A stretch of DNA of 64,000 nt from an uncultured Brachyspira sp. (GTDB taxonomy: Bacteria; Spirochaetota; Brachyspiria; Brachyspirales; Brachyspiraceae): positions 36,074 through 100,073 of the forward strand of contig NZ_CALXYQ010000007.1 of assembly GCF_944393015.1 (NCBI RefSeq), given 5' to 3'. The notes under the pieces are model-generated. The model ran no database searches. It was not told where the DNA came from and saw nothing but the letters and a program-made list of their open reading frames with translations. The stretch's first letter is position 1. Every line of letters starts with the position of its first letter. This document shows, piece by piece, positions 1 to 9,376 of this stretch. The translations under genes were made by a program, and so were the position numbers.

Positions 1-1
1 A

Positions 2-255
2 GATCCTTACTTATCTTTAGTTTTGAATAGACTAGAAAAAGCAATAAAAAAGATCCAACTATAAAAAAATCTAGAAAATCTCCTCTAAAAATAGATGATG
101 ATAATAGTATAGATTTATATTATAGATCTTGTCCGTCAAATTATCCTAATGTTATGTATGTTTATTTTATAGTTATACAAGATGAAATAAATATTATAAG
201 TGTAATTAATGATATTGAAAATCCAGATGATAATGAACAATTAAATTTATTTTAA
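2..255 (+). pseudogene. 3' remnant of a small gene, frame broken
   Basis: The last about 65 codons read cleanly to TAA at 253-255 (tail ...IENPDDNEQLNLF). That frame is closed upstream by TAG at 28-30. The preceding 20 codons continue in the next frame (NRLEKAIKKIQ) up to TAA at 62-64, so the frame changes between 31 and 64, where there are A6 and A7 runs. The short basic stretch followed by a beta-rich acidic tail is the general shape of a RelE/ParE-like toxin, but no diagnostic residue is visible and this identification is a guess. The gene starts left of the window. Confidence 0.4.
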
Positions 256-274
256 TTTAAAATCTGATTCATAA

Positions 275-303
275 AAAAGAGGCTTATAATAAAGCCCCTT
301 TTA
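275..303. terminator. Bidirectional hairpin terminator
   Basis: Imperfect stem AAAAGAGGCTT / AAGCCCCTTTT with a short AT loop, A-rich on the left and T-rich on the right. It lies between the 3' ends of the converging broken gene and the oligopeptide-binding gene, so it can serve both strands. Confidence 0.7.
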
Positions 304-334
304 AAATCAATAATATTTATAATTATTAAATTAA

Positions 335-1933
335 TTATTCTATATAACAGTAATTAAATTTATGTTTTCCTAAAGCATTATACACAACATTTTTTAATTT
401 AGGACTAACCATCAAAGTATATGATCTATGATAAAGCGGAATAAAAGGCATATCATCAATCAATAATTTTTCTGCATCCATCATATACTTCATTCTAACA
501 GCAGGATCAGCAGTTTTTCTGGCATTGTTAACTAAAGTGTTGTAAGCAGCGTTATCGTATAAACCATAGTTGAATGTATTGCCTTTCACCATAATCTCAA
601 GCATAGTCATAGGGTCTCTATAATCTGCATTCCAAGCCATAGAACCTATATCAAAGTTTCTTTCTAATAAATATTGAAGAACTAAAGGATATTCATCATT
701 CTTTAATGTTACATCTATATTTAAATTAGATTTCCACATCTGCTGTATAGCTTCTGCAACTATTATATGAAGTCCAGGAGAAACTCTTATTTCTAATACA
801 GGGAAACCCTCTCCGTTAGGATATCCAGCTTCAGCCATTAAAGCCTTAGCCTTTTCTACATTTGATGTATAATTATCAGTATCTATAAGTATTCCTGCTT
901 CTTCTCTATAAGGACCATTAATACCATCCATAGAAGGAGGAACAAAACCCTGAGCTGCTGCCTGTCCGCCCATAGTTACATTTGATACTAAATAATTTCT
1001 GTCAATTGCTAAAGATAAAGCCTGTCTTACTCTTTTATCTTTCAAAGCATTGTTTGTAATATTAAGAGATAAATAGAAAGTACCTACTCCGTCCTTAAGA
1101 GCAATATAATTTTCTGCTTTTAATTTTTCTATTTCACTAGAAGGCGGTTCTAATGCTGAAAAATGTATAGTACCTCCTCTAATTCCAGCAATAGCTGTAT
1201 TAGGATCAGCCATAGAAATGAATTTTAATTTCTTAGCAACTGTTTCATCATTATAATAATTAGTTCTAGCTTCAAAAGTGATGTACTCATCCATTACTCT
1301 TTCAGTCATTTGATAAGGACCATTACATATATAAGTTTCAGGTGATAAAGTCCAATCATCGCCATACTGTTCTATAATATCCTTTCTTACAGGTGCAAAA
1401 ACTGAAACTGTAGTCATAAACTCCAAGAAATAAGCAGCAGGATCAACAAGCTCTACTTGAAAAGTATGATCATCTATAGCTTTTACACCAAGTTCATTAT
1501 AATCCATATTACCGGCATTAATCTCTTTAGCATTTTTTATTATTTCTAATAAAGAAGCATACTGTGCAGCAACATCAGGATTAACAACTCTTTTCCAGCT
1601 GTATTCAAAATCATATGCTGTTACAGGTTTACCGTCAGACCATAATGCATTAGTTCTTATATGAAAAGTATATGTTTTTCCGTCCTCTGATATATCCCAG
1701 CTTTCTGCCATACCGCCTGTAAGTTTTCCGTCAGCTCCTATTTTTGTTAAACTTTCAAATGGATGATACAACATAGCAGAAACAACATTCAAACTATTTA
1801 AACTAGGGTCTATAGTTCTAGGTTCTGCCCCCATATTAATTACTATAGCATCATTATTATTTCCTCCGCTTCCGCCGCATGACAGAATAAATAATGAAGC
1901 AGCCATCAAAAATACAGTCATTATTTTTTTCAT
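335..1933 (-). CDS. oppA: Peptide ABC transporter substrate-binding lipoprotein (OppA family)
   Basis: Solute-binding protein of the SBP_bac_5 family, 532 aa, the usual length. It should capture oligopeptides in the periplasm and hand them to an ABC permease. The N terminus is a lipoprotein signal with lipobox-like LSCG around residues 18-21, followed by a Gly/Asn linker. Family hallmarks are AEPRTIDPSLNS near residue 37, AESWDISEDGKTYTFHIR near 76-93, WSDGKPVTAYDFEYSW near 99, and ALSLAIDRNYLV near 306. It lies 21 bp downstream of a close paralogue on the same strand, so the two are probably co-transcribed. No permease or ATPase genes are in the window, so this is a binding-protein-only locus. 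Substrate preference cannot be read from the sequence. Confidence 0.93.
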   Translation of the reverse strand: MKKIMTVFLMAASLFILSCGGSGGNNNDAIVINMGAEPRTIDPSLNSLNVVSAMLYHPFESLTKIGADGKLTGGMAESWDISEDGKTYTFHIRTNALWSDGKPVTAYDFEYSWKRVVNPDVAAQYASLLEIIKNAKEINAGNMDYNELGVKAIDDHTFQVELVDPAAYFLEFMTTVSVFAPVRKDIIEQYGDDWTLSPETYICNGPYQMTERVMDEYITFEARTNYYNDETVAKKLKFISMADPNTAIAGIRGGTIHFSALEPPSSEIEKLKAENYIALKDGVGTFYLSLNITNNALKDKRVRQALSLAIDRNYLVSNVTMGGQAAAQGFVPPSMDGINGPYREEAGILIDTDNYTSNVEKAKALMAEAGYPNGEGFPVLEIRVSPGLHIIVAEAIQQMWKSNLNIDVTLKNDEYPLVLQYLLERNFDIGSMAWNADYRDPMTMLEIMVKGNTFNYGLYDNAAYNTLVNNARKTADPAVRMKYMMDAEKLLIDDMPFIPLYHRSYTLMVSPKLKNVVYNALGKHKFNYCYIE

Positions 1934-1954
1934 ATTTTTTCTCCTAACATTTTA

Positions 1955-3562
1955 TTATTTAATATATGAATAATTGAATTTATGTCTTCCCAAAGGATTC
2001 AATACTACACCCTGCAATTTAGGATTTTTCATAAAAGAATCTGCTCTATAATATAAAGGTATAATAGGCATTTCTTCCATAAGTATATTTTCAGCTTTAG
2101 CCATAGCAGCCATTCTTATTTTATTATCTTCAGTTTGTTTTGCTGTTAATAAATTATCATCATATTCTTTATTAGCAAATCCTGTATGATTTACTCCGCC
2201 GCCGCTTGTCATAACATCAAGCATAGTCATAGGATCATTATAATCGCCAGTCCAGCCCATTCTAGCCATTTGATAATCTTTTTCTACCAAAGTTTGAAGT
2301 GTTATAGGAAACTCTTCCTGTACTAAAGATACATTAACATTTAAATTCTCTTTCCACATCTGCTGCAAAGCCTCTCCAACTAATACATAAATACCCGGAG
2401 AAACTTTTAATTCTATTACAGGATAATTTGCACCGTCAGGATAACCTGCCTCAGCCATTAATGCTTTTGCTTTTTTTACATTATTCTCATAATCATTAAC
2501 ATTTATATATTCTTTATTCTCTTTTCTAAATGTGCTGTTTAATCCTCTTACTTCAGTAGGAACAAAAGCTCCTGCAGGAACCTGTCCGCCTTTAGTAACA
2601 TTCTTTACTAAATAGTTTCTGTCTATTGCAAGAGATAAAGCCTGTCTTACTCTTTTATCTTCAAAAGCCTTATTAGTGATATTTAATTCTATATAATAAG
2701 TACCTATAGCATTATTTGCTACTATATAACCTTCATTATTCAATTTTTCTATTTCAGCTGAAGGAGGCTCTAATGCAGAAAAATCTATTGTACCGCCTCT
2801 TATACCGGCAATAGCAGTATTAGGATCGCTCATAAGTAAAAAATTAATCTGTTTAGCTATTTGCTTATCAGCATCATAATAATTAGTATTGATATCAAAA
2901 ACTATTTTCTCATCTATTACCCTTTCTTTCATCTTATAAGGACCGTTTCCTATATATGTTTCAGGAGTCAAAGTCCATTTATCTCCATATTGTTCTATAA
3001 TATCTTTTCTAACAGGCATAAATACTACTGTAGAAGCTATGAAGTCTATAAAATAAATAGCAGGATTTTCAAGCTGTACTTCAAATGTATAATCATCAAT
3101 AGCTCTTACTCCTAAACTATTATAATCCATATTGCCCGCATTAATCTCTTTAGCATTTTTAACTATTTCCATCATATATGAATATTCAGCTGCAGTATTT
3201 GGATCAACAGCCCTTTTCCAAGAATACTCGAAATCTTGTGCTGTTACAGGTTTGCCGTCAGACCATTTTGCATTCTTTCTTATATGGAATGTATATACCA
3301 AACCATCATCTGATATTTCCCAAGTTTCTGCCATACCTGGTCTTACATTATTATTTGAATCTATCTTTGTTAAACCTTCAAAAGCATGAAGTATATAAGA
3401 TGATACAACATTAATAGAATTTAATGTAGGATCCATAGTCTTAGGTTCAGGTCCCAAATTTATAGATATAGATGGGACTGATTCAGTATTTGTTTCTGAT
3501 TTTTTATTGCATGATATTATAACCAAAAACATCATTAAAAAAACAATCAATATTCTTTTCAT
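1955..3562 (-). CDS. oppA: Peptide ABC transporter substrate-binding lipoprotein (OppA family), paralogue
   Basis: Second SBP_bac_5 peptide-binding lipoprotein, 535 aa, first gene of the tandem pair. Its lipobox is IISC at about residues 15-18. It is colinear with its neighbour over the full length, sharing PTLNSINVVSS-, WSDGKPVTAQDFEYSWKRA- and RQALSLAIDRNYLV-type blocks, so the pair arose by tandem duplication. A promoter-like sequence lies just upstream at 3598-3626, diverging from that of the next lipoprotein gene. The differences are spread through the binding lobes, which suggests different peptide preferences (inference). The partial gene at the right edge of the window is a third, more distant member. 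Confidence 0.93.
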   Translation of the reverse strand: MKRILIVFLMMFLVIISCNKKSETNTESVPSISINLGPEPKTMDPTLNSINVVSSYILHAFEGLTKIDSNNNVRPGMAETWEISDDGLVYTFHIRKNAKWSDGKPVTAQDFEYSWKRAVDPNTAAEYSYMMEIVKNAKEINAGNMDYNSLGVRAIDDYTFEVQLENPAIYFIDFIASTVVFMPVRKDIIEQYGDKWTLTPETYIGNGPYKMKERVIDEKIVFDINTNYYDADKQIAKQINFLLMSDPNTAIAGIRGGTIDFSALEPPSAEIEKLNNEGYIVANNAIGTYYIELNITNKAFEDKRVRQALSLAIDRNYLVKNVTKGGQVPAGAFVPTEVRGLNSTFRKENKEYINVNDYENNVKKAKALMAEAGYPDGANYPVIELKVSPGIYVLVGEALQQMWKENLNVNVSLVQEEFPITLQTLVEKDYQMARMGWTGDYNDPMTMLDVMTSGGGVNHTGFANKEYDDNLLTAKQTEDNKIRMAAMAKAENILMEEMPIIPLYYRADSFMKNPKLQGVVLNPLGRHKFNYSYIK

Positions 3563-3597
3563 AATAAGCCCTTAAATATATTATATAAATTTTATTC

Positions 3598-3626
3598 ATG
3601 TTATATCATAAACTTCATAATGTCAA
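3598..3626 (-). promoter_or_regulatory. Promoter for the oppA pair
   Basis: On the minus strand there is TTGACA at 3626-3621, a 17-bp spacer and TAACAT at 3603-3598, about 35 bp before the start codon at 3562. It is back to back with the promoter at 3661-3689. Confidence 0.6.
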
Positions 3627-3660
3627 TAAAAAACTTCTTTATATAGTAATATTTTTTATA

Positions 3661-3689
3661 TTGACAAAATCAATAATATAAAATATTAT
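3661..3689 (+). promoter_or_regulatory. Promoter for the DUF3298 lipoprotein
   Basis: TTGACA at 3661-3666, a 17-bp spacer and TATTAT at 3684-3689, 35 bp before the ATG at 3725. The hexamers and spacing are close to the sigma-70 consensus. Confidence 0.65.
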
Positions 3690-3724
3690 GTTTACTAACT
3701 TTTTTTAATTTTGGGAAAACAATT

Positions 3725-4978
3725 ATGATTAGAAATATTCTCGCATTATCTTTTATACTTTTAATAATATCATGTTCAAATAATAAAAATAATAACAATA
3801 ATCAAACCAATACTAATGCAATAGAAACTCAAACCAATGAAACAAAAACAAATGAATTAAAACAAGCCGAAGAATCAAACAATAATAATACAAAAAATGA
3901 TACTTCTTATACGCAAAAAAATATAGAATGGATATCTCATCACTATTATATGAAAAATGATAAAGGAGATTTCTTTTCTGTATATTTAAATGACAGATGG
4001 CCTGATTATATAAATAGCGATTCTGAATTAATGCCTAATTATGAAAAAATAAAGGCAGCTTTTAATTATAAAAATTTAAATGATATATATCAATTCTATG
4101 ATAAAAACAGCATTCTTGATATAACAAATAATAAAATATATGCAGAAGCTGAAAACGGCGACAGTATAGAAAGTACATATTCAAATATTACATCATTTAA
4201 AATGACTTCCAAATCATTAAATAGTTCATCAAAAAATATAAATACAACTTCATTATTAAAAGCAGCAGTATATAACTATGCATATTCAGATGTTTCTGAA
4301 ACTAATGAATATGGAAGTGCATCAACATTCTCATATAAAGATTCTATATTTTTGCTTATACCTGATGACACTAACAAATTAGAAGTATATAATAAAATTT
4401 CTTTTGACATAAATGAAGGTTTCAATTTAAATAATATAAAAAGAAATGAAAATCTAGAATTTGAGGATAAAAAGGGAAGCATATCAAAATTATTTGAAAA
4501 TAATATGAGTGATTTTTATAATGAATGGATAACAAATTCAACCTACAGCTATGAATCAAGTGAATCTATCAACATAACTTATTTTAATGATAAAACTATA
4601 TCTATAAGAAGAACTTCAACACTATATTTAGGCGGAGCACATGGAGTGTATAATAATTATAATTTAGTATATTCATTGGAAACAGGTGAAAAAATAGAAG
4701 TTACTGATCTGATAAAAAATTTTGATGATAGTGAATTAAGAAGCATTATGAGAGATAAACTTTTATCGATAGAAGATAGAGATGAAGAAAGTTACTTAGT
4801 CCCTTTAGATGAAATAACTTTAGCTGATACATCTTTTTACATTTATGCTGACGGAATACATTTCGTATGGCCTATATATACTATAACAGCTTATGTTTAT
4901 GGTGAAACAGAAATAGTTTTTGACTTTGATGAAATTAGACCGTTCATAAAAGATGAATATTTATACATAATAGAATAA
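3725..4978 (+). CDS. DUF3298-domain lipoprotein
   Basis: Cell-envelope lipoprotein of 417 aa. The signal ends at a lipobox (IISC near residues 14-17) and is followed by about 50 residues of Asn/Thr/Glu-rich, presumably disordered linker. The C-terminal part (about 280-415) matches the DUF3298/RsiV-like pattern: LYLGGAHGVYNNYN, then a LETGEKIEVTDLI strand pair, and a final block with FYIYADGIHFVWPIYTITAY followed by GETEIVFDFDEIRPF. Proteins with this fold include the extracytoplasmic part of the anti-sigma factor RsiV and peptidoglycan-related proteins. This one has no transmembrane anti-sigma segment, so a sigma-regulatory role should not be assumed. It is a single gene with its own promoter; the oppA pair diverges from it. 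Confidence 0.8.
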   Translation: MIRNILALSFILLIISCSNNKNNNNNQTNTNAIETQTNETKTNELKQAEESNNNNTKNDTSYTQKNIEWISHHYYMKNDKGDFFSVYLNDRWPDYINSDSELMPNYEKIKAAFNYKNLNDIYQFYDKNSILDITNNKIYAEAENGDSIESTYSNITSFKMTSKSLNSSSKNINTTSLLKAAVYNYAYSDVSETNEYGSASTFSYKDSIFLLIPDDTNKLEVYNKISFDINEGFNLNNIKRNENLEFEDKKGSISKLFENNMSDFYNEWITNSTYSYESSESINITYFNDKTISIRRTSTLYLGGAHGVYNNYNLVYSLETGEKIEVTDLIKNFDDSELRSIMRDKLLSIEDRDEESYLVPLDEITLADTSFYIYADGIHFVWPIYTITAYVYGETEIVFDFDEIRPFIKDEYLYIIE

Positions 4979-5467
4979 TTTTTTATTATTGCTAGCGATA
5001 AATTTATTATTACTAATAAAAATTTGTTCACTTGCTATGCAAAGGCTCTGTCAAGTAAACTAGCCAGAGTCTCACAATTTTTATTTTAAATATTGTTAGA
5101 GAACAATTTCCTTCGTCAGTTATCAGCTGCTCGTTTATCACTTTAAAACTTATAATATTACTAATATTTAATTTTTTATTATTGCTAATAAAAATATTAT
5201 AGAATACAAAATAAATAAAATACAAAAAGCGATCCGAAGCCTTTCCCTCATAAACACATGTATGTAGATTAATCTATTAGGTTAAGCCTTTATGGTTAGA
5301 TGAGCATAGCAATAATTTATATAAAAAAACAGTAGAGAAAATGGGATGACAAGTGTAAATATTACAAAATGTATAAAATTAATTTACTGTTAACATTAAA
5401 AATTAAGGCTAATATTTCCGAAGATATATAATAAGAAATATAAAAATACATATAACAGAAGAAGACT
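4979..5467. other. Intergenic stretch without a gene
   Basis: AT-rich spacer of 489 bp. It holds two copies of a TTTTTTATTATTGCTA motif (near 4979 and 5172) and a few short palindromes around 5260-5300. The slightly GC-richer part at 5225-5310 might be transcribed leader for the following gene, but I find no match to a riboswitch class I know. No credible reading frame. Confidence 0.4.
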
Positions 5468-6619
5468 ATGGCTATAATAGAATTTAATATACCAACAAAA
5501 ATAACATTCGGAGTTGATTCTCTTGACTGCTTACCAGATACAATAAAGAAATACGGCGGAAGAACTGTATTGGTTACAGATGGAGCATCATTCAATCAAA
5601 CCGGATTAATAGATCAAATAGTAAATAAACTTAATGACAGTTTTATCAATGTAATGGTTTATTCTGATATAAATTCTACAAGCACAAGCGATGCTGCAGA
5701 TATCATTGCAAATTTGGTAAGATACAGCAGAGCAGAATCCATAGTAGCAGTAGGAGGATTCAAAATACAAAATACTGCTAAAGGAGCTGCAATTGTAGTA
5801 ACAAACAGCGGCGAGGCTTCAGATTATATCAATGGACAGCCTGTATACCATAAACCTTTGCCTATTATAGCAGTGCCTACAATATTAGGTTCTTTATCTG
5901 AAATATCTACTGGAATGTGTCTTTATGATAAATATGAAGAAGTAAATAAACAGAATAGCGAATCTAATGTATATGCTTCAAATTGTATCATAGACCCTAC
6001 TTTATATGCAACAGTGCCTGTTAAATATACTATAAGCAGTGCTCTATCAGTATTTGCATTATCATTCGACATATATATGAGCAATACTCTTACAAGCATA
6101 ACAGAGCCTTTAATAGTGCATGCTATGAAGATAAGTATGCAGGGCTTAAAAAAACTTATAGCTGACAGTAATAATATAGATAATATAACAACTTTAGCAA
6201 CTGCAAATATGTTATGTGCTACTTCAGCATGTCATAGCTCTTTAGGTGCTATAAGAGCTTTATCTATTGCTATAAACAGTGTATATGCAGTTAATAAATC
6301 TATGGTATGTTCTATATTGCTTCCGCATATTATGGAATATTATATTACTGTTGCCCCTAATAAATATGTTGTGCTTTCAAATGTTATAGACGGAATAGAT
6401 CCTGAAATGACACCTTTTGAAATTGCTAACCAATCTGCACAGCATATAAAGCAATTCCTTCATAATATAAATTTACCTACAAGACTTAATGAAATAAATA
6501 TAGACAGAAGTAAATTTGATAAAGTTGCAGAATTAGCATTAAAATATCCAGGAATGGATCAGCTTCCTAGAACTATGAATTTTGATTCAATAATGACAAT
6601 ATTGGATCAGGCTTATTAA
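5468..6619 (+). CDS. Iron-containing alcohol dehydrogenase-fold protein lacking catalytic residues
   Basis: 383 aa, the full length of the group III (Fe-dependent) alcohol/glycerol dehydrogenase family. The N-terminal beta strand block, the PTILGSLSEIS segment (normally PTTAGTGSEVT) at 138-147, the IIDPTLYATVP block and the ILLPHIMEY block all align. However, the nucleotide-binding GGGSxxD motif is GGFKIQN (96-102). The four metal ligands (Asp, His, His, His of FucO) correspond to Ser191, Val195, Arg263 and Lys277. It therefore probably binds neither iron nor NAD in the family manner and is a pseudoenzyme or has been given a new role (inference). The frame is intact, which argues against simple decay. 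Its stop overlaps the stop of the converging exonuclease gene by 4 bp. Confidence 0.8.
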   Translation: MAIIEFNIPTKITFGVDSLDCLPDTIKKYGGRTVLVTDGASFNQTGLIDQIVNKLNDSFINVMVYSDINSTSTSDAADIIANLVRYSRAESIVAVGGFKIQNTAKGAAIVVTNSGEASDYINGQPVYHKPLPIIAVPTILGSLSEISTGMCLYDKYEEVNKQNSESNVYASNCIIDPTLYATVPVKYTISSALSVFALSFDIYMSNTLTSITEPLIVHAMKISMQGLKKLIADSNNIDNITTLATANMLCATSACHSSLGAIRALSIAINSVYAVNKSMVCSILLPHIMEYYITVAPNKYVVLSNVIDGIDPEMTPFEIANQSAQHIKQFLHNINLPTRLNEINIDRSKFDKVAELALKYPGMDQLPRTMNFDSIMTILDQAY

Positions 6620-7479
6620 TCTTCGCTTTTAGGAGCATATTTATAGGGCTTTTTGTGTAAAGCATCAATCAATTTCTTGTTAGGTTTATAATGATCTACT
6701 GAAGGTAAAGTCTTATATTCTAAAAGCTGACAATTATAACTTTCTGCATATTTGTTATATGCCAAACGAAGCAAATGCTCCAAATTAATAGTATCTAATA
6801 AATTATAATGTATCAATGAATCTATAGCTGTTTCATCTTTAGTATCTTGATAATAATTCCAAAGTAAAACAGCAGTATATCCATTAACTCCTTCCATATC
6901 ATCACCTCTGGAAATGCCTACATCCTGCTCTATTTTTTTAAGTCCGCCTGTATATCCTAAATCTTTAAGTACAAAACGCAAATCTATTTGAGCAGATTTT
7001 ATAGTAGTAGCAAAATATCTCTCCAAAAATGGTATATCAAAACAAGAACCATTAAAAGTTACAATTATAGAATAATTCTTTATATAATCTAAAAATTCAT
7101 GCTCATTTCTGCCATGCACAAAAACTTTCATCTCTTTGCCGTCATAACAGCCTATAACTGTAACATGTGCTTTGGACGGTTTTATGCCCGTAGTTTCTAT
7201 ATCCAAAAATACAGTTTTATCCATAAGAAGAGGATAAAGTCTATATATTATTGAATCAGGAAATCTCTTTAAAAAATAACTATAATTTTTTGAATTATAA
7301 TTATAAATAGATTTAGGAAGCTCATTTTTCAAAGCCTCCCTCATACTGCTAGGCATAGCATAATAATTTATATTATTTAAAGCATCTTCCCAATCAACGG
7401 CACCTTCTTGCCATAAAAGACTTTCTTTTTTAGGGCCTATACCTTCTATATGCTGAAATGTTTTCTTTATTAAATCCAC
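6616..7479 (-). CDS. DEDD-type exonuclease, YprB-like RNase H fold
   Basis: 287 aa. It begins with a helix-hairpin-helix-like IEGIGPKKESLLWQEG (11-26), followed by a ribonuclease H-like exonuclease domain. The acidic motifs are visible: Asp93 and Glu95 in VFLDIETTG, Asp148 in FNGSCFDIPF, and Tyr225/Asp229 in HYNLLDT, giving a DEDDy arrangement. This matches the COG3359/YprB ribonuclease-like family, predicted 3'-5' exonucleases of unknown substrate. It lies 22 bp downstream of cysS on the same strand, so it is probably in one operon with it. Confidence 0.82.
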   Translation of the reverse strand: MDLIKKTFQHIEGIGPKKESLLWQEGAVDWEDALNNINYYAMPSSMREALKNELPKSIYNYNSKNYSYFLKRFPDSIIYRLYPLLMDKTVFLDIETTGIKPSKAHVTVIGCYDGKEMKVFVHGRNEHEFLDYIKNYSIIVTFNGSCFDIPFLERYFATTIKSAQIDLRFVLKDLGYTGGLKKIEQDVGISRGDDMEGVNGYTAVLLWNYYQDTKDETAIDSLIHYNLLDTINLEHLLRLAYNKYAESYNCQLLEYKTLPSVDHYKPNKKLIDALHKKPYKYAPKSED

Positions 7480-7501
7480 ACAATTCCTTTATTTTTTCTA
7501 T

Positions 7502-8920
7502 TTATTTTCTTTTCCATTTAACACCCTGAGGTGTATCCATTATCTCTATTCCCATAGACAATAACTGATTTCTTATCTCATCTGCTTTTTGATAATTCTT
7601 CTCTTTCTTAGCGAGAGTTCTTTCTTCTATTAATTTATTTATCTCATCTTCATTATCCGCTTTTTTATCAGTATCGCCTATATTAAAACAATTTATAATA
7701 TTGTTTACTCTCTCTATAAATTTTAATATAGCATCTCTTGTACTCACATTAATAGAATCAAAAGATGTATTCACAGTTTTCACCAAAGTAAATAATACGC
7801 CAAGTGCCTCTGATATATTTAAATCATTATAAATAGAGTCTGAAAACTTTTCATTAGAAACTTCTAACTCTTTTAATAAATTTTCATTAACTTCATTAGA
7901 TTCGGTATTATTTATATCTTTTAGTCTGAATATTAAATCATTAACTCTATCAATAGCACTTTGAGATTGTTTAATTCCTTCAATAGTGAAATTTAATTGC
8001 TTTCTATAATGAGAGTTAATTAGTGAGTATCTTATAGCTTCAGGAGAAAGCCCTTTATCAAGCAAATCTCTTAAAGTATAAAAGTTGCCTTTAGACTTTG
8101 ACATTTTCTCACCATCAACTATTAAATGCTCACAATGAAGCCAATAATTAACGAACTTTTCATTGAAAGCAGCTTCATTCTGTGCTATTTCATTTTCATG
8201 ATGAGGGAATTTATTATCAACTCCTCCAGTATGTATATCAAAATGCTTTCCTAAATATTTGCAGCTCATAGCAGAACATTCTATATGCCAGCCGGGTCTG
8301 CCCTTTCCAAAAGGAGAATCCCAATAAACTTCGCCGTCATCTTCTGTATACGCTTTCCAAAGTACAAAGTCGCTTGCATTTTCTTTATCATATTCATCAT
8401 TAAGAACGCGTCCTGAAGCTCCGTCTAATAATTCCTGCTTATCCAAATTAGCCAATTCTCCATATTGAGGGAATGTACTTATCTTGAAATAAACAGAACC
8501 ATCTGATTCATAAGTATGACCATTCTTTTTAAGAAGCTCTATAATATCAATCATCTCTTTTATATGATCTGTTGCTGCAGGGTTTACTGTAGCTTTTTTT
8601 ATTCCTAATGTCTTTATATCTTCAAAAAATGCTTCTTTATATTTCTTTGTATAATCATTCAAAGATATATGATTTTCTTTAGAATTTTTTATAGTCTTAT
8701 CATCAACATCAGTTAAATTCATTACAAGTTTAACATTATATCCGTAATCCTCTAATACTCTTCTAAGTAAGTCGCTGAATATATAAGCTCTAAAATTACC
8801 TATATGAGCATAGTTATATACTGTAGGTCCGCAAGAATACATACCAACTTCATTTGCATTGATAGGTTTGAACACTTCTTTTTCTCTAGTTAGTGAATTG
8901 TAAAATAGTATATCTTTCAT
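7502..8920 (-). CDS. cysS: Cysteine--tRNA ligase
   Basis: Class I aminoacyl-tRNA synthetase that charges tRNA-Cys in the cytoplasm; 472 aa, normal for the family. The HIGH-type signature is in SCGPTVYNYAHIGNFR (about 29-44) and the KMSKS signature in GEKMSKSKGNF (about 269-279). Zinc ligands expected from the family are present: Cys in SCGP, Cys in HIECSAMS, and the His/Glu of HHENEIAQ. The C-terminal anticodon-binding helices are complete and end in GIEIMDTPQGVKWK, which is typical. It is the first gene of a pair with the exonuclease gene. Confidence 0.97.
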   Translation of the reverse strand: MKDILFYNSLTREKEVFKPINANEVGMYSCGPTVYNYAHIGNFRAYIFSDLLRRVLEDYGYNVKLVMNLTDVDDKTIKNSKENHISLNDYTKKYKEAFFEDIKTLGIKKATVNPAATDHIKEMIDIIELLKKNGHTYESDGSVYFKISTFPQYGELANLDKQELLDGASGRVLNDEYDKENASDFVLWKAYTEDDGEVYWDSPFGKGRPGWHIECSAMSCKYLGKHFDIHTGGVDNKFPHHENEIAQNEAAFNEKFVNYWLHCEHLIVDGEKMSKSKGNFYTLRDLLDKGLSPEAIRYSLINSHYRKQLNFTIEGIKQSQSAIDRVNDLIFRLKDINNTESNEVNENLLKELEVSNEKFSDSIYNDLNISEALGVLFTLVKTVNTSFDSINVSTRDAILKFIERVNNIINCFNIGDTDKKADNEDEINKLIEERTLAKKEKNYQKADEIRNQLLSMGIEIMDTPQGVKWKRK

Positions 8921-9146
8921 ATTAACTTTTATTCCTTAAAATATAATTAACATTTTACTTAAAAGACTTTATTTGTCAAGGCATATTATTCATTTTTTAT
9001 TATCATTGTCATGCTCAGATTTGGGGCCATCTATAGCAAACTACTAAAGTACATATTTACAAATAAAAAATTTAGCGGATGACATAGATTAAAATAAGAT
9101 TTTTCTATTATAAAATATAAAAAATAAGTTTATTAATAATAAAAAA
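8921..9146. other. Intergenic, nothing recognised
   Basis: AT-rich spacer between the start of cysS and the terminator of the next minus-strand unit. It should contain the cysS promoter, but no hexamer pair stands out. No reading frame or repeat. Confidence 0.3.
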
Positions 9147-9172
9147 TCCCCTCTAAAATTTTTTAGAAGGGA
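9147..9172 (-). terminator. Intrinsic terminator
   Basis: Stem TCCCTTCTAAAA / TTTTAGAGGGGA on the minus strand followed by a T6 run. It ends the unit made of the exported protein and the 33-codon gene. Confidence 0.8.
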
Positions 9173-9238
9173 CTATCAAATTTTATTTATAATAAATAAA
9201 TAAAATAATTTTCTAAATATAATACTTAAATAATAAAA

Positions 9239-9340
9239 TCAAACTGCCTTGCTTTTTCTTATTACTACAGTAGCCTGCTCCTTATATTTAGATATTAGGC
9301 TTTTAAGGTCTTTTTTTACCTTGTCTTCTGTTTGTGTCAT
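9239..9340 (-). CDS. Small Lys-rich protein, 33 aa, unknown
   Basis: Begins MTQTEDKVKKDLKSLI and ends in RKSKAV, strongly basic, with no membrane segment. Three points support it as a real gene: an excellent ribosome-binding site (GGAGG, 8 bases before the ATG), its place 36 bp after the exported-protein gene on the same strand, and a terminator about 70 bp after its stop. The stop is TGA at 9241-9239. I do not recognise the family. The N-terminal half would form an amphipathic helix. Confidence 0.6.
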   Translation of the reverse strand: MTQTEDKVKKDLKSLISKYKEQATVVIRKSKAV

Positions 9341-9376
9341 TATTTAATTCCTCCTTGAATAATGAATAATGTTTTT

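Noticed and set aside
5225..5330. Possible riboswitch leader before the dehydrogenase-fold gene
   Set aside because: Short palindromes and moderate GC, but no conserved core of a riboswitch class I know; left as unassigned spacer.
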